Translations under genes and position numbers: made by a program | NCBI GenBank assembly: GCA_950295325.1 | Contig: OX485805.1 | Location: 3,348,501 to 3,412,500 of the forward strand | Length of the DNA: 64,000 nucleotides | Direction: 5' to 3' | Source: Polytrichum commune | Taxonomy: Eukaryota > Streptophyta > Polytrichopsida > Polytrichales > Polytrichaceae | Part shown: positions 23,030 through 33,720 of the stretch, piece after piece | How positions within the stretch are numbered: position 1 is the stretch's first letter | Layout: every line of letters starts with the position of its first letter | The notes under the pieces: generated by a model | What the model saw: the letters and a program-made list of their open reading frames with translations, nothing else | Told to the model about the DNA's origin: nothing | Database searches by the model: none

Positions 23030-23690
23030 TGTGATCAAAATTGAATCACCAGCCTGCAAAGCAAAGGCACAAAAATCCTCCTCAAGATGCCTTCCACTAA
23101 AAGGGACTAAAAGCAAGCCTCGGTACTTCGGTACTTAGATTTTCACCAATTTAACAATTCACGTGTAGAATTTGTTTGCTCCTTGGTTGATCAAAATATA
23201 AGCTTAATCATGTGAATAAGTTCTGCGCAATTCGAAAAGCACTCACTCCGCAGCTTCAGCTTCAAGGAAACTGGAAACCACCAAGTTTCACGACACACAA
23301 ACACCTCTATCCATCTACAAGGAATCCGGCGCAGAAAACAGGGGATAAGATGAGGTGCTTGTCACACATATCGTCACATACCTATTGGAAGGCTTATTAT
23401 TCATTCAAGGATCTCCCAACTTTACTGCTTAGGTGACCTACGCCATCCTCCGCCACTTACACCTACGTACACAAAACTTGCCTCTACTTACACCTTCAGA
23501 AACAGCTTGATAACAAGAAGCACCACATACACTCTACTTACACAGAAATCGCCGCAACTTACACTTCAAATACAGCTTGACCCACAAGCGTCGGAATCAC
23601 AAATGCCTCTAGCACAGAGAGAGCACAGAAAGCAACCCTGCGCTCCCAAAACCTCGCAAAGCCTCCGCCCTCGCAAACACGCCGCAACTC
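23030..23690. other. Upstream region and leader intron of the F-box gene
   Basis: The sequence reads as a minus-strand leader: a 3' splice site just before the ATG and several ATG-less short frames. From 23440 to 23690 it is CA/CT-rich with repeated 'cttacac' words. No other gene is visible. Confidence 0.4.
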
Positions 23691-24440
23691 ACAAGAACTA
23701 ATTATCTTTCCCTCACATCTTACCATGTGTCAGTCTTACATTGGCTTTCACCCCATGAATCTCACGTGGAAATTACATTCCGGTACTAGGAAGGATGAAT
23801 CAGAGCGCTGCGAGGGTTCCTTGCAGAGCCTCCGAGAGCGCAAGAAGCCGCGATTCACAACAACAAAAAGCGTGTCCCCCTCATAGGTCTACCACGTGTC
23901 GGCGTTAGATTGGCTGATACCTCTTGAATAAACACATGGAACTTGCATTCCGGCAACTTAGTAGAGGCGCCTATTCCTAATCAAGACCCATCAGTAATCT
24001 ATAGATCACCACGATTTCAATACGCTTGGGATCGAATTTCGATAAGGTCGGAACCAATAGTGCCATGACACATGTCCTAGTTTTTGAGTGCTAAAGTGAG
24101 GAGGAATGAGTGGTTATGGCAAGCTCCAGACATTGATAATATATTTGGGCCAACTTTTGGCTTCAAAAATTCACAATAATTTCGTTTTAAAGATTAAACT
24201 TACCCCAAAAAAATTTACAATTTTGCACTGCCTTATACTTCTCAAGATTTGGCGCAAAATCTCATAAGTGATTAGTTATGGATGCCTCTACTCTAATAAT
24301 GATGAAATAGAAGACGGGTTCCTCATAGAGCCTCCACAAGCGCAAGAAGCCATAGTTCATCCTCTACCACGTGTCAGTCTCACATTGATTGAGACATGCT
24401 AAATCCCACGTGGAAACTATGTTCCGGCACTACACTAAAA
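23690..24440. repeat. Block upstream of the F-box gene present three times
   Basis: The order 'cctc..agagc..caagaagcc', '(t)accacgtgtcag/c.(t)', 'ttagattggct' and 'cacgtggaaact..attccgg' occurs at about 23620-23790, 23820-23955 and 24310-24430. The second and third copies are separated by an inserted element (23958-24296). Each copy carries a CACGTG-type word, the core of plant G-boxes, so they may be promoter duplications. Confidence 0.65.
23958..24296. mobile_element. MITE with TAGAGTAGAGGCGCC ends, copy 1
   Basis: The ends are TAGTAGAGGCGCCTATTCCT and the inverse of TAGAGTAGAGGCATCCATAAC. Interior words 'aattCGATAAGGTCGGAACCAATAGTGCC.TGACACATGTC' (with changes) and 'ttggcgcaaaatctca' match copies at 38845-39229, 57289-57672 and 61644-62049. 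Here it interrupts a duplicated promoter-like block. Confidence 0.7.
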
Positions 24441-24826
24441 ATTGTACTTAGTGTTGCATGGTGTATTATGTCATTGTGGTAACTTTATTGAAACAAAGTT
24501 TGGTATATGTTGCATCCTAACACTCATGTAATGAAATGTGGTCACCCATTGTGACATGTTTGCTAATCTATCTTTCTTTTCAAAATGCTTTTACAGAACA
24601 GGATTAAGGTTTTTATAGAGCTACCCATAAATTGAAGGATGATTGAAATTTGGATGAAAAATCACTTAGTAAAATCTGTAATTTCCAACATCCTTTACAA
24701 GGAATGATAAACAATGTTAAATTTACATGTAGTATAAGTGACACTACATGGGCAGTTTGTTTGAAAAGTATGAAGAGAATGGCTACGGCCTCGATATGGA
24801 ATTGTTAGTCATCTTAGGGCCACTTC

Positions 24827-25316
24827 ACACACGAGACTGAGGGCCCATGACCATTACACTTCAAGCACTCTCATTGGTGGGAAAGGCGGAGCCAGTCCAA
24901 ATTCGCTTCACACTACGCTTGAGGGTTCAATAGAGTATGTGAATGCAAGATGGATGTAAAGTCTACATGGATTCCTACATGGCATCCAATGGACCATGTT
25001 TGATGGTCAATTGGACTATTGTTAAAAACCACCTCTTGGAGATAGGCCTAACACAAAACCAGGAGACCATGACACTCTGAACGCTCACAACCGTTGATTT
25101 ATTCTATTTTATTATGTGTGTAGATACCACATGAATATAATTTCATTGAAATAGCATTTGGTTGAGGGCCCGGTCACATATGACTTCACACTACACTTGA
25201 GGATCCATGACAACACTACATGATTTTGGAGGTGTGTTGGGACGGCCTTCGGACACTTTCTTTTGGGCTCTCACAATTTCATGGTCACGGCTCATGGCTC
25301 GTGTGTGAAGTGGCCC
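24827..25316. mobile_element. 490-bp Tourist-like MITE with TTA target duplication
   Basis: The element begins GGGCCACTTCACACACGAG and ends with its exact inverse CTCGTGTGTGAAGTGGCCC, flanked by TTA on both sides (24824-24826 and 25317-25319). A GG(G)C start and a 3-bp TTA duplication are typical of Tourist/PIF-Harbinger MITEs. Relatives lie at 36829-37310, 55591-56641 and 59200-59712. No ORF. It ends about 60 bp before the large Harbinger element. Confidence 0.9.
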
Positions 25317-25374
25317 TTATACTAATGGCTTGTTTAAAACCCTAGTACCTTCAAAAGTAACGAAATTGTTCTAA

Positions 25375-25391
25375 AACCCCTTCCCCACCTG
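25375..25391 (+). repeat. Left terminal inverted repeat of the Harbinger element
   Basis: AACCCCTTCCCCACCTG is preceded by the TAA target duplication. It pairs with 33721-33737 with two mismatches. Confidence 0.88.
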
Positions 25392-26026
25392 GTCTTAGCT
25401 AAGACCAGGTCTTAAGGCTAAAACCGCCTTTAGTGCCGGGCATTGGGTGGTACTGTATAAAGGTAGGCTTGGAAAGCCTGTACAGGCTGGGCCCTAATAC
25501 CCGGCCTGGTATTAGCTTAAGACTTTAACGACCTTCTTCACCTACGACCTTCACTAACGGGTTTATCCCAGCTTTCCGGCGTCGAAGCAAACTGTAAATC
25601 TGAAGCGGGCACATAGATAAAACGCAGGATTTTTCGGGAATCTGTAACGGCTTTCTAACTGCCATTCCAGACTGCGTGAACTCTTGCGGCCAACGGCAGG
25701 GTGATCGCTGAAACCACAGGGTTTAAGGGTCCTTCATAAGTAAACCGGTGCCGCAATCCACAAAAAATTTCTGGGCCTATGATTATATCGTTGGTGAGTG
25801 TTAAGTGTTTCGGCGGAAATTTGCGAGTTCCAATAGCCTGGGTGAGCTCAAGTGAAATTTGTGAGCCCAAGAGAAGGTTAGGAGCGCATCAGTGTTGGGT
25901 GTTCGCCGGGCTGCACTTCTCGCAGACCCGAGCTCTGTTCGCAGACGCCTCCTCCGAAAACTGCCGCCTTCGGCGCTTGTGACTGTGAATTTGGGTTTAG
26001 CCGTATGTGTGGGTGCAGGGTCCCTC

Positions 26027-26170
26027 ACCTGTAATTGGGTAGCCTCTGTAAATTGGGTAGCCTCTGGAATTTCAGTAGCTTCTGTAATTCGATAGCCTCT
26101 GCAATTCGGTAGTCTCTGCAATTCGGTAGCATCTGGAATTTCGGCGCCTCTGCAATTCAATCTGTCCCCG
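26027..26170 (+). repeat. Minisatellite of about 20 bp upstream of the transposase
   Basis: Six or more units of the type 'gcctctgNaattcggta' follow one another, degenerating at both sides. The array lies in the probable leader of the transposase gene; an unrelated 42-bp array occupies the matching position before the partner gene. Confidence 0.8.
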
Positions 26171-26702
26171 CAATCTGCAATTTCGGCGCCCCTCTTCCCC
26201 TTCCCAGCATTCGGCGCTACCAATTTCGCAGCCTGCTGCTCGTGGCCGAACCTCCCAGTATTGTTAGCTCATTCCGAAGCTCCTGTTAGCAGTCATGTAA
26301 CTCCCTCTCACTGGGTGCTGCCCATTTGCCGCCCTGCCTACTCCGATATTCAACACTGTTCTGTAGAAGCAGGGTTTCCAAACAATAACAGAGTCAATCC
26401 CTTTTTGCTCATACAGTGCAGTTCCCGATCCAATATATTGTTTTCAGATTCGCAAAAAAAACCAGAGTGTGGGGGAGCTGCCATAGCCACTGCCCAGAAG
26501 GTTGAGGTTGGAGGGTTTAAGGGCAACGTTGTCAACAAGACCTTGTGAAGTAATGATGACTATGGGTGGGTTGGGTGTTTAGAAGTGGGTTAATTGCTTC
26601 GGGGTGGTCCAATATTTGGATGACAAACAAGGTTTTACCTTAATGAAACAAAATTTTAATGTTGGTATTCTCATATTTATGATTGCAATTTCATGTGCAG
26701 GT

Positions 26703-28055
26703 ATGGATGGAGTTAATGATCCTGTAGAGCTCCTTTCTATTGTCTCGGCATTATTAATGATTCTTCTTAATGCCCACAATCTCCTAGTTGTGGCCTCCAT
26801 CCCTAATGAACCTCCCGCACATGACGATTTTAATGTGGATATGGAAGAGGGTGTGAGTCACATGCACAACATCCATTGCACCTCAATAGCCGCATTATAC
26901 TCCTTTCAACTATGGAATAACCTTCTACTAGGTGATCATGAATTACGGTATTGGGTGAAGCCACGATCTACTACATGGTTTTCTAGATTTGTCATTGAGG
27001 AGTACGATGACGACCGATGGTCCTCTTTGTTTAGGATGACCAAAGCGTCCGTTTTTGAACTCTCCCACCAACTTCGGCCTTTTATTGAAAAACAAAATAC
27101 TAACTACCGACTTGCAATTCCCGTTGTGGTACGTGTTGCATGTACGCTATTAAAGTTAGCACATGCAACTAATACGCGATTGTGTTCGGAACTATTTGCC
27201 ATTGGTCCCTCAACGGTGTCTAATGTGGTACATGATACATGTCGTGCTATTAACCTTGCCTTACGTCATGAAATTGCTTGGCCGATTGGAAACCGCCTTC
27301 TTCAAGTTCAAAATGATTTTAAGGTCTTGTGTGGATTGCCCGCCGTAAGTGGCGTTATTGATGGCACCCACATCCATATTTCCAAACCTAGGGTAGGCCC
27401 CGAGGATTACTTTTATTTCAAAACTCATGGTTATACAATGAATTGCCAAGCCGTAGTTGATAGTAGGAAGGTCTTTTTAGATTTGTTTTTAGGCATGCCC
27501 GGTTCGACCAATGATGCTAGGATGCTTCGACGCTCTAGCCTTTACCAACTTGCTATGAGAGGTGAATTATTTTCTCCATCCCTAGTTAGAGATGGATTTC
27601 CACCCTATCTTTTGGGTGACTCGGGGTACCCAAATCTATCTTGGTTAGTGACACCGCACCGTGGTAATAACCTCACTATGTTAGAAGCCCTCTATAATAG
27701 GAAACTACGTAGGGGTAGGGGGGTTGTGGAAAATGCCTTTGGGATTTTGAAAACGACTTGGAGAGAACTCTTAATAAAATCCGACCTTAATGTTGTGTAT
27801 ATGCCCGATGTTATTACCGCGTGTGCTATATTGCACAATATTCTAAGAAAACAAGTGAATGAAGATTTGGAGGCTTTGGGCGCTATGGTCAACAATGGAG
27901 GAGTGGAGGATGATGATGTTGATGCCTATTCGGATTCGGAAATTTATAATGCTTGTGATGACGGGGAACCCCATAGTAGAATTATAAATGACGGAGATGA
28001 ACTTCAACGTTTATTAGCCTTTTATCTAGGATCCCAAAGAGGTATAATAACATGA
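26703..28055 (+). CDS. PIF/Harbinger (HARBI1-like) DDE transposase
   Basis: The 450-codon frame encodes a DDE_Tnp_4 transposase. Catalytic residues are visible in order: D in SGVIDGTHIHISKPR, D in GMPGSTNDARMLRRS and E in GRGVVENAFGILK. Also present are ITACAILHNILRK near the end and an N-terminal helix-turn-helix-like part (LLKLAHATNTRL...GPSTVSNVVHDTCRAI). The start chosen is ATG 26703, because a strong 3' splice site (CATGTGCAG) ends at 26700. The frame is also open to ATG 26604, which would add 33 hydrophobic residues, and a spliced upstream start is possible. No frameshift or stop. The acidic C-terminal tail (EDDDVDAYSDSE) is common in the family. The protein cuts and rejoins DNA at the element ends, normally with a Myb-like partner that supplies end recognition and nuclear import. 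Confidence 0.95.
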   Translation: MDGVNDPVELLSIVSALLMILLNAHNLLVVASIPNEPPAHDDFNVDMEEGVSHMHNIHCTSIAALYSFQLWNNLLLGDHELRYWVKPRSTTWFSRFVIEEYDDDRWSSLFRMTKASVFELSHQLRPFIEKQNTNYRLAIPVVVRVACTLLKLAHATNTRLCSELFAIGPSTVSNVVHDTCRAINLALRHEIAWPIGNRLLQVQNDFKVLCGLPAVSGVIDGTHIHISKPRVGPEDYFYFKTHGYTMNCQAVVDSRKVFLDLFLGMPGSTNDARMLRRSSLYQLAMRGELFSPSLVRDGFPPYLLGDSGYPNLSWLVTPHRGNNLTMLEALYNRKLRRGRGVVENAFGILKTTWRELLIKSDLNVVYMPDVITACAILHNILRKQVNEDLEALGAMVNNGGVEDDDVDAYSDSEIYNACDDGEPHSRIINDGDELQRLLAFYLGSQRGIIT

Positions 28056-28531
28056 CCTTAGTTTACCTTTGGGAGAGTTATATATTATAGTACTTCTAGT
28101 GAAGCCTTATGGTTGTCAATGATACAATATAGTGTAGAAAAGTTGGTTATCAATCTAGTCTTTTGATGTATACATAATTTTCATTTATTATAATATATGC
28201 ATTATTTACATCGCATATGACCTTTAAACATATGTACAAAGTTTGAATACAAACACCACCATCCATATAGACTTCATTCATTGTATGTCTTCAAATGCAT
28301 TCAATATGGATTCATAGAATATGTTAATGTTACCTTCTCTAAATGTTACCTTCTCTAAATGCTATCTTCAAATTCATTCTATTAATGTTACCTTTTATAA
28401 ATGTTATCTTTCTTCTAGTCCCCACATATTGCACACTATAAATGTTAAACATGTTTAGTGTTATCAAAATGGTACACTATTCTTTTGAGACTTGACTATA
28501 TAAACGTTAACGAATGAACTATAACCCCAAT

Positions 28532-28741
28532 CACTAGAAGAAAGCTTATCCATTTCAACCGGCCTTGCGACTAGGTTATGGCGACTCGCACCCAAAATAT
28601 GCATAAACAAATCAATTTGGTTGGCACCCGGGGGGCACCCATGGGTGCCCCCCGGGTGCCAACCAAATTGATTTGTTTATGCATTTTCCCACCCACGAGT
28701 CGCGATGGCCTAGGTTGAAATGGACAAGTTTTCTTTTAGTG
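28532..28741. mobile_element. 210-bp CACTA-type foldback MITE with AAT target duplication
   Basis: The left end CACTAGAAGAAAGCTTATCC and the inverse of the right end CACTAAAAGAAAACTTGTCC match at 17 of 20 bases and resemble En/Spm (CACTACAAGAAAA) termini. AAT flanks both sides (28529-28531 and 28742-28744); CACTA elements make 3-bp duplications. The other inverted-repeat arm (about 30335-30375) lacks the insert and reads across the site, so it acts as an internal empty-site control. The core is an 86-bp perfect palindrome. Confidence 0.9.
28599..28684. repeat. 86-bp perfect palindrome
   Basis: Forty-three bases are followed directly by their exact inverse, with no spacer, centred on CCCATGGG at 28641/28642. 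It contains the G/C-rich core CACCCGGGGGGCACCC. Outside the 86 bases the stem continues imperfectly to the MITE ends. Confidence 0.95.
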
Positions 28742-30630
28742 AATATGGATGATAAAACCACACCTTCAAAATCATTCCCCTCTCTCTCTTCTAGATTTGT
28801 AAACCTCATATCGAAGCAAGTTTTGATTGGGTATGCTATTTTATGAATGGTATTATCTCACTAGGACTCTTCACAATTGCTTATATTTATAAATGCTAAG
28901 ATATGTATATTGCAAAAATAACTAATTTTATAGTTGTCAATTGTTAACACACTATAAGAAAATGGATGTCGAAATGATAGCCCAATTCCATGGTTCTAGA
29001 GATGGTTCTATTCCATGCAATTATAGAGTTTATAAATAACAAGCATGAAATATTGTAATGAAATTTTAGAATGAATATGTAGGAGTCATGGAAGATGTAG
29101 TACGTAGTGACTAATGTCACTAATTCCTTAATGGGACTTTAGTCACATTACTCACATCGCACTAACTTCATTGTCAATTTAGCGAAGACAAGTGAAAACG
29201 AGCATGACAAAGGGAAATGAAGATGGAAAAAATAACCAACACAAAATACACAACAAACACCCTGATAATCATTATGAAGCAGGCAAAAGCCCATGACAAA
29301 CAAATGTATAAAAAAACCCATAGTTGTATGCAACATGATGGAACAAGGCTAAAACTTTGAGTAACACTATTATGGGTGGACTTGGATCTAAGAATACACA
29401 CCAAAAGGACACGTGTTTTCATAGAGATTGGATTGCATTCTAGAAATATGCTAACGATGTTAGTTTCAATAATCAACATCATTGGGAAGACGAACCTAAC
29501 AACTTCATCAATAAGCACGAGAATTTTCATTTTCTCAATCAATAAGAAATTGATATGAGCTTCAAGATTAAGAGGTAAATGTCTCCATGCATGATTTAAA
29601 TGTAATTTTACGAAAGGTAAAATCTCACAAGAATATTTTACTATTGGTTATATCTACAAAAGTTAAGATTTGTATAATTGCGTCAAAAACTTATTTAGAG
29701 TTGTTCACTTTGATCCACTCCCGAGTGTTAACTTTTATAGAGGGTACACTGTATTAGTGTATACTACATTAAATATTCTTGAAATAAAGTTCATGTTTTC
29801 ACCTTTCCCCCTAAACTAGTGTACTTGGGAGTCATTTGCAAATACTTTTATAAAATTTATAGTTATGTAGGAATTTAATGGAACCCATAAGTACAAAGCC
29901 GAAACAAACTTATCACGCAAGATGTGCAATAAGGAAGACAAGCATGTAGACATTGTCCTTACATGATGGGATTTCAATTTAATAATATGATAATCACAAG
30001 TACGTTTACATAGAAGTGAAAGTGGCAAGCTCATGTTACAAAATATCTACATTGAAGGATTGTAAAAGCCACATATATTGTTTAGTGTACCCTCTATAGA
30101 GTTAAACCCTCAAGTGGATGAAAGTGAACACTTGTAGAAGTTGTAACAATTAACAACTATAAAGTAACGATTTTTTGCAATATACAAATGTTAACATTTG
30201 TGAATATAACCAATTGTAAAGAGACCTAGAGATATATTATTATTCATTAAATTGCCAAACCCAATCAAAACTTTATTTTATATGAAGTTTACCAATCTCA
30301 AAGAGATAGAGGGGAATCAAGTTTGAGGTGTGGTTTTATCTTCCACATTATGGTTGTATTACATTCGTTAACATTTATAGAGTCAAGTTTCAAAAGAATG
30401 GTGTACCATTTTCAAAACATTAATATGTTTAACATTTATAGTGTGCAATATGAGGGGACTAGAAGAAAGATAACATTTAGAGAAGGTAACACTCATATGT
30501 ATAACATTAATAGAGGGTGGACAATATTTAGGCAAGGTCATAACATCAAAAGGAAAAAAATGCTTATATTTAAATTTGTATTATATGCTTGAACTATTAC
30601 AAAAGAGAACACCCTATTAGCACACATAAT

Positions 30631-32598
30631 CTAAGGAGCCTCATTACTAGGTTCCGGGGAGGAAGCCCTCCGGGGAAAGTCATTGTGGCCCCTCAAACCT
30701 AGAGACAACACGCTAGAAATATTTCCTAGAGCTTTCACTATTTCTCCTTGTTTTAGAATCGCAAGGCGGGCGTTGTCGGCCGCAAGTAGACTTTGTTCAT
30801 ACACACGCATGTCACGTTCGCGTTGATACGCCATTTGCTCCGAAAAAAGTCGAAGTTGCACCTCTAATTTATTAGATTCTGTTTCTTTTGTCACGGATGT
30901 CATTTCCCTCATTGTGGTTGCAATAGCCTCCCCGGATGATTTAGCAACCTCTAGTAATGCCGATACTCCTACGGAAGACTTCTTCCTAATGGCCGTATTA
31001 GCAATTCTCCGTTTCGTAATGGAATGTGACGAGTCGGATAACAACACGGTACTCCCTTTTGGAGGAGGGGTAACTCCATACAATGGAGTACCATTTGGGA
31101 CACTCACCCCACCTAAAGGGTTAAGTCCTTGGCGGGACAACAAGGAGGGAGGTACCGGCCTAATGGGGGATCCATCCAACGGGTCACAATCCGTTGGAGG
31201 ATCTCTACTATCAATAACTTTTTTTCACTTGGTCAATATTTGGAGTAACATCCAAGCCTTCAATACTTGGCTCATTAATACTAAGGTCTACGACCTCTAC
31301 ATCATCCTCCATACTATCAAACTCCCCATGTGGAAACACATCATCATGGGGATTCAACAAATCCCGAACATAAGGTGGTTGAATTTGGGGCCTACGCCCA
31401 AACCACTCATGAATTTTTACATATATTTCTTTAGAAAAGGCTTTTGGTAATTTCTCCGCGGTAATTTCATTAGGGCTTAGTATCCAATAGTCCTCATTAT
31501 TTATACCCATGCGAGCATGGTAATCCGCAACACGGCGGTAATCGGGTAGGAGTAGGTGCCACTTACCCTTACAAGCCATACCATCACGGTAATGGGTAGA
31601 GAAACCGGAAGACATTATCTTATCCGAGATGCGGCTCCATTTCGTGACCTCGGAATCCATGAGGTCACGCCCATCAATTGCGTCAAGTTCTTCTAGGAAT
31701 TCCTCTCGTTTTGCGTCCACAAGCGCTATCATCTCATTCAAACTCCAATTTGGCCGCCTATCCCTACGTGCCTTTTGAGAATTCTCCCCTTGTGAATCAG
31801 AGGTAGATGGCCGCTTGCCGCGACTACGTGCGGGAGAAGCCATCGGAGCATGTTGTTGACGGCCCATACCTACCAAAATTATTATAAATTATAAATTTCC
31901 AATACATTTACCAACAAAGTGCCCCCCCTCCTAAACAGTTTCAAATATATACAATTTCAGTTTTGTTAATGAACACCAAATATGAATTCCAGCTTTTTCA
32001 AAACGCAGCTTAAACAGTTCACCCAAAAAACAGAGTAGTGAGCACACAGTGCACCCTAAACCTCTCTGTAACCAACCCCCTTCGGTGTACAGTGCAAAAG
32101 AAACCTCTCTATAACCAGCCCCTTCGGTGTACAGTGCAAAAGAAACCTCTCTGTAACCTACCCCCTTCGGTGTCCAGTGCAAAAAAACCTCTCTGTAACC
32201 AGCCCCTTCGGTGTACAGTGCAAAAAAACCTCTCTGTAGCATAGCCCCTTCGGTGTACACTGCCTTGTATCTTCAAGCAGGGATGGTTTCCAGGGCAGTT
32301 CAATCTGCAGCTAAACCCCAAAACCGGTATCCCTGTGGCCTAATTGCCGCTGTAGCCTAACCGCATCCCCCAGCTGAGCTCCTAATGAGGTGAGCAGTTC
32401 CTTCGAGAGGGGAATTCAGGAGCGGAAGATGAATTCTAAGTGAACACCGAAGGGGCGAAAAAACCAGCAAGCAAGCAAGCACTGAGAAAAAAAAAGTGTA
32501 AGTGCAGGTGAGTGGGACTCACCAAGGTGGGCGCCGAAGGGGGCATTAGGACTTGTGGGAACTCCACCGAAGGCCCAACCGCCACTGGGAGCTGCCAT
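30631..32598 (-). pseudogene. Harbinger Myb/trihelix-like partner protein with a one-base frameshift
   Basis: Exon 1 (32598-32523, starting MAAPSGGWAFGG) joins in phase to exon 2 (31869-30631) across a GT-AG intron. The first 220 residues include a trihelix/Myb-like domain: RRPNWSLNEMIALVDAKREE, then KWSRISDKI, GKWHLLLPDYRRV and EDYWIL. After Q-V-K-K the frame stops; the poly-T run at 31219-31225 (seven bases) is one base too long, and with the other frame the protein would continue into the 180-residue tail (KRRIANTAIRKKSS...SEQMAYQRERDMRVYEQS), a coiled coil. In PIF/Harbinger elements this protein binds the ends and brings the transposase to the nucleus. Either the gene is disabled in this copy or the run is a sequencing error. 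Confidence 0.85.
32061..32262. repeat. 42-bp minisatellite, five copies
   Basis: The word CCTCTCTGTAACC begins units at 32061, 32104, 32146, 32188 and 32229 (period 41-43). Each carries CCCCTTCGGTGTACAGTGCA. The period is close to a multiple of three, so long low-complexity frames appear on both strands; I do not take them as genes. It lies inside the leader intron of the partner protein gene. Confidence 0.9.
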
Positions 32599-32904
32599 AG
32601 CTTTCTGAGCTCCGATTCAGGTTCGGGCGAAAAAAAAACGGGGAAGCAGGTAACCGATTGGAAGCCTGGCCATCTATAACTTCAGAGTTCGAACAGACAG
32701 TGTACAGGCAGGACCTTCAACCATCAGAGCTATGTTTGAACTCAATGTTTACGCATCCCTTTTAAAGGTGGCCCCCGCTGGATTCGGCGACAGAGACCGT
32801 TGCCTTCAGAACGTTCTGCCAAATTGGATTTCGGCGAAGGGTCTTGCGGTAGCTGTAAGGAATGTGGCTCAATTTTGGGTCTCGCCTGTGATCCTCTCCG
32901 GCGA

Positions 32905-33290
32905 GGTGGTCGCCGATTTCGGCGGATTCTAACTGCCGTTGAATCGGAGCTCAGAAACGACTGTGATTTTGGTTGGGCCTGTAAATTGGCGCAAGGGTTC
33001 GACGGGAGGAATTCACTGAGAATCCTGTGAATGTTGAGTGTAAACTCAGTAGGAGTGGTCGCCGATTTCGGCGTTACAGGAATTCGTTGATATGAGTGTG
33101 AATGGCATTTAAATTCTTGGATGGGCCTGTAAATTTGCGCCCGGCTTGAACAGGAGGAATGTACTGAGAATGTTGGGTTTTTAGTGTAAATCCTCACGCA
33201 GGAGGTGGTCGCCGATTTCGGCGCTTGCAGAGTCCGGTGAATCAGACATGTGAAAATCAATTCAAATTTTTGGATGGGCCTGTAAGTTTG
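32905..33290 (+). repeat. Three copies of a 150-bp subterminal repeat
   Basis: GGTCGCCGATTTCGGCG occurs at about 32908, 33057 and 33208. Each is followed at similar spacing by 'tggatgggcctgtaaNttNgcgc', then 'ggaggaat...actgagaat'. Subterminal repeats are typical transposase-binding regions, but the left side of the element has no clear matching set. Confidence 0.8.
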
Positions 33291-33720
33291 CGCAGGGCTT
33301 CAAACAGTGGTTTCGGCGACGGAAAACTGAGTTTGTCTCGGTGCACTGAGTGCACCGTTGGTCGCAGCGGAGGTAGTTTGTTTTTGCGCTCCGAAAACTG
33401 CCGTTGGAGGCAGCGCGACAACCGGGATGCTGGTTTTTTTTTTGGGTTGGTAAGTTTTAGCGGTAATGTATTGTTTTGTGCGACGATAGCTAAGAGTGAA
33501 CCATGGCCAATCAGGTGGCGTCGTTGCTGCGGCTTAAGGACGCTATGATCCCTCCGCAGTGTTAGGGGCCCCCGGAAGCTTTGGAACTAAGACAGGAGGT
33601 TCGGCAGTAATACACCACCCGAACCTTTGTGCCACCTCAGCCCGGGCCCTAAAACCGGCCCCGGTGAAGAGGCCCAGTTTTAAGAACTTGGTTTTAGCTT
33701 AAAACCCATTGAGATAAAGT

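Larger units (their letters stand above)
28056..30630. repeat. Inverted-repeat region between the two Harbinger genes
   Basis: About 28330-28960 pairs with about 30110-30530 as inverted arms. Shared words include 'gttaccttctctaaatgttatctttcttctagtccc', 'gcacactataaatgttaaac', 'ttaacgaatg', 'gataaaaccacacct', 'tttgattggg' and 'tatattgcaaaaa'. A third partial copy, in the orientation of the left arm, lies at about 29635-29770. The arms have roughly 80% identity by eye. The left arm is interrupted by the CACTA-type MITE at 28532-28741. There is no ORF of note; hydrophobic minus-strand frames at 29150-29540 are AT-rich shadows. Confidence 0.8.

Noticed and set aside
26261-26548. 95-codon frame upstream of the transposase
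   Set aside because: No homology to Harbinger proteins; the strong acceptor at 26700 suggests this is leader DNA, although a spliced short N-terminal exon cannot be excluded.
29148-29558. Hydrophobic minus-strand frame within the Harbinger spacer
   Set aside because: AT-rich reading of inverted-repeat DNA; no conserved motif, and it overlaps an opposite frame.
31931-32321. Overlapping frames on both strands in the Harbinger leader
   Set aside because: They arise from the 42-bp minisatellite, whose period is near a multiple of three; no domain and inside the predicted intron.
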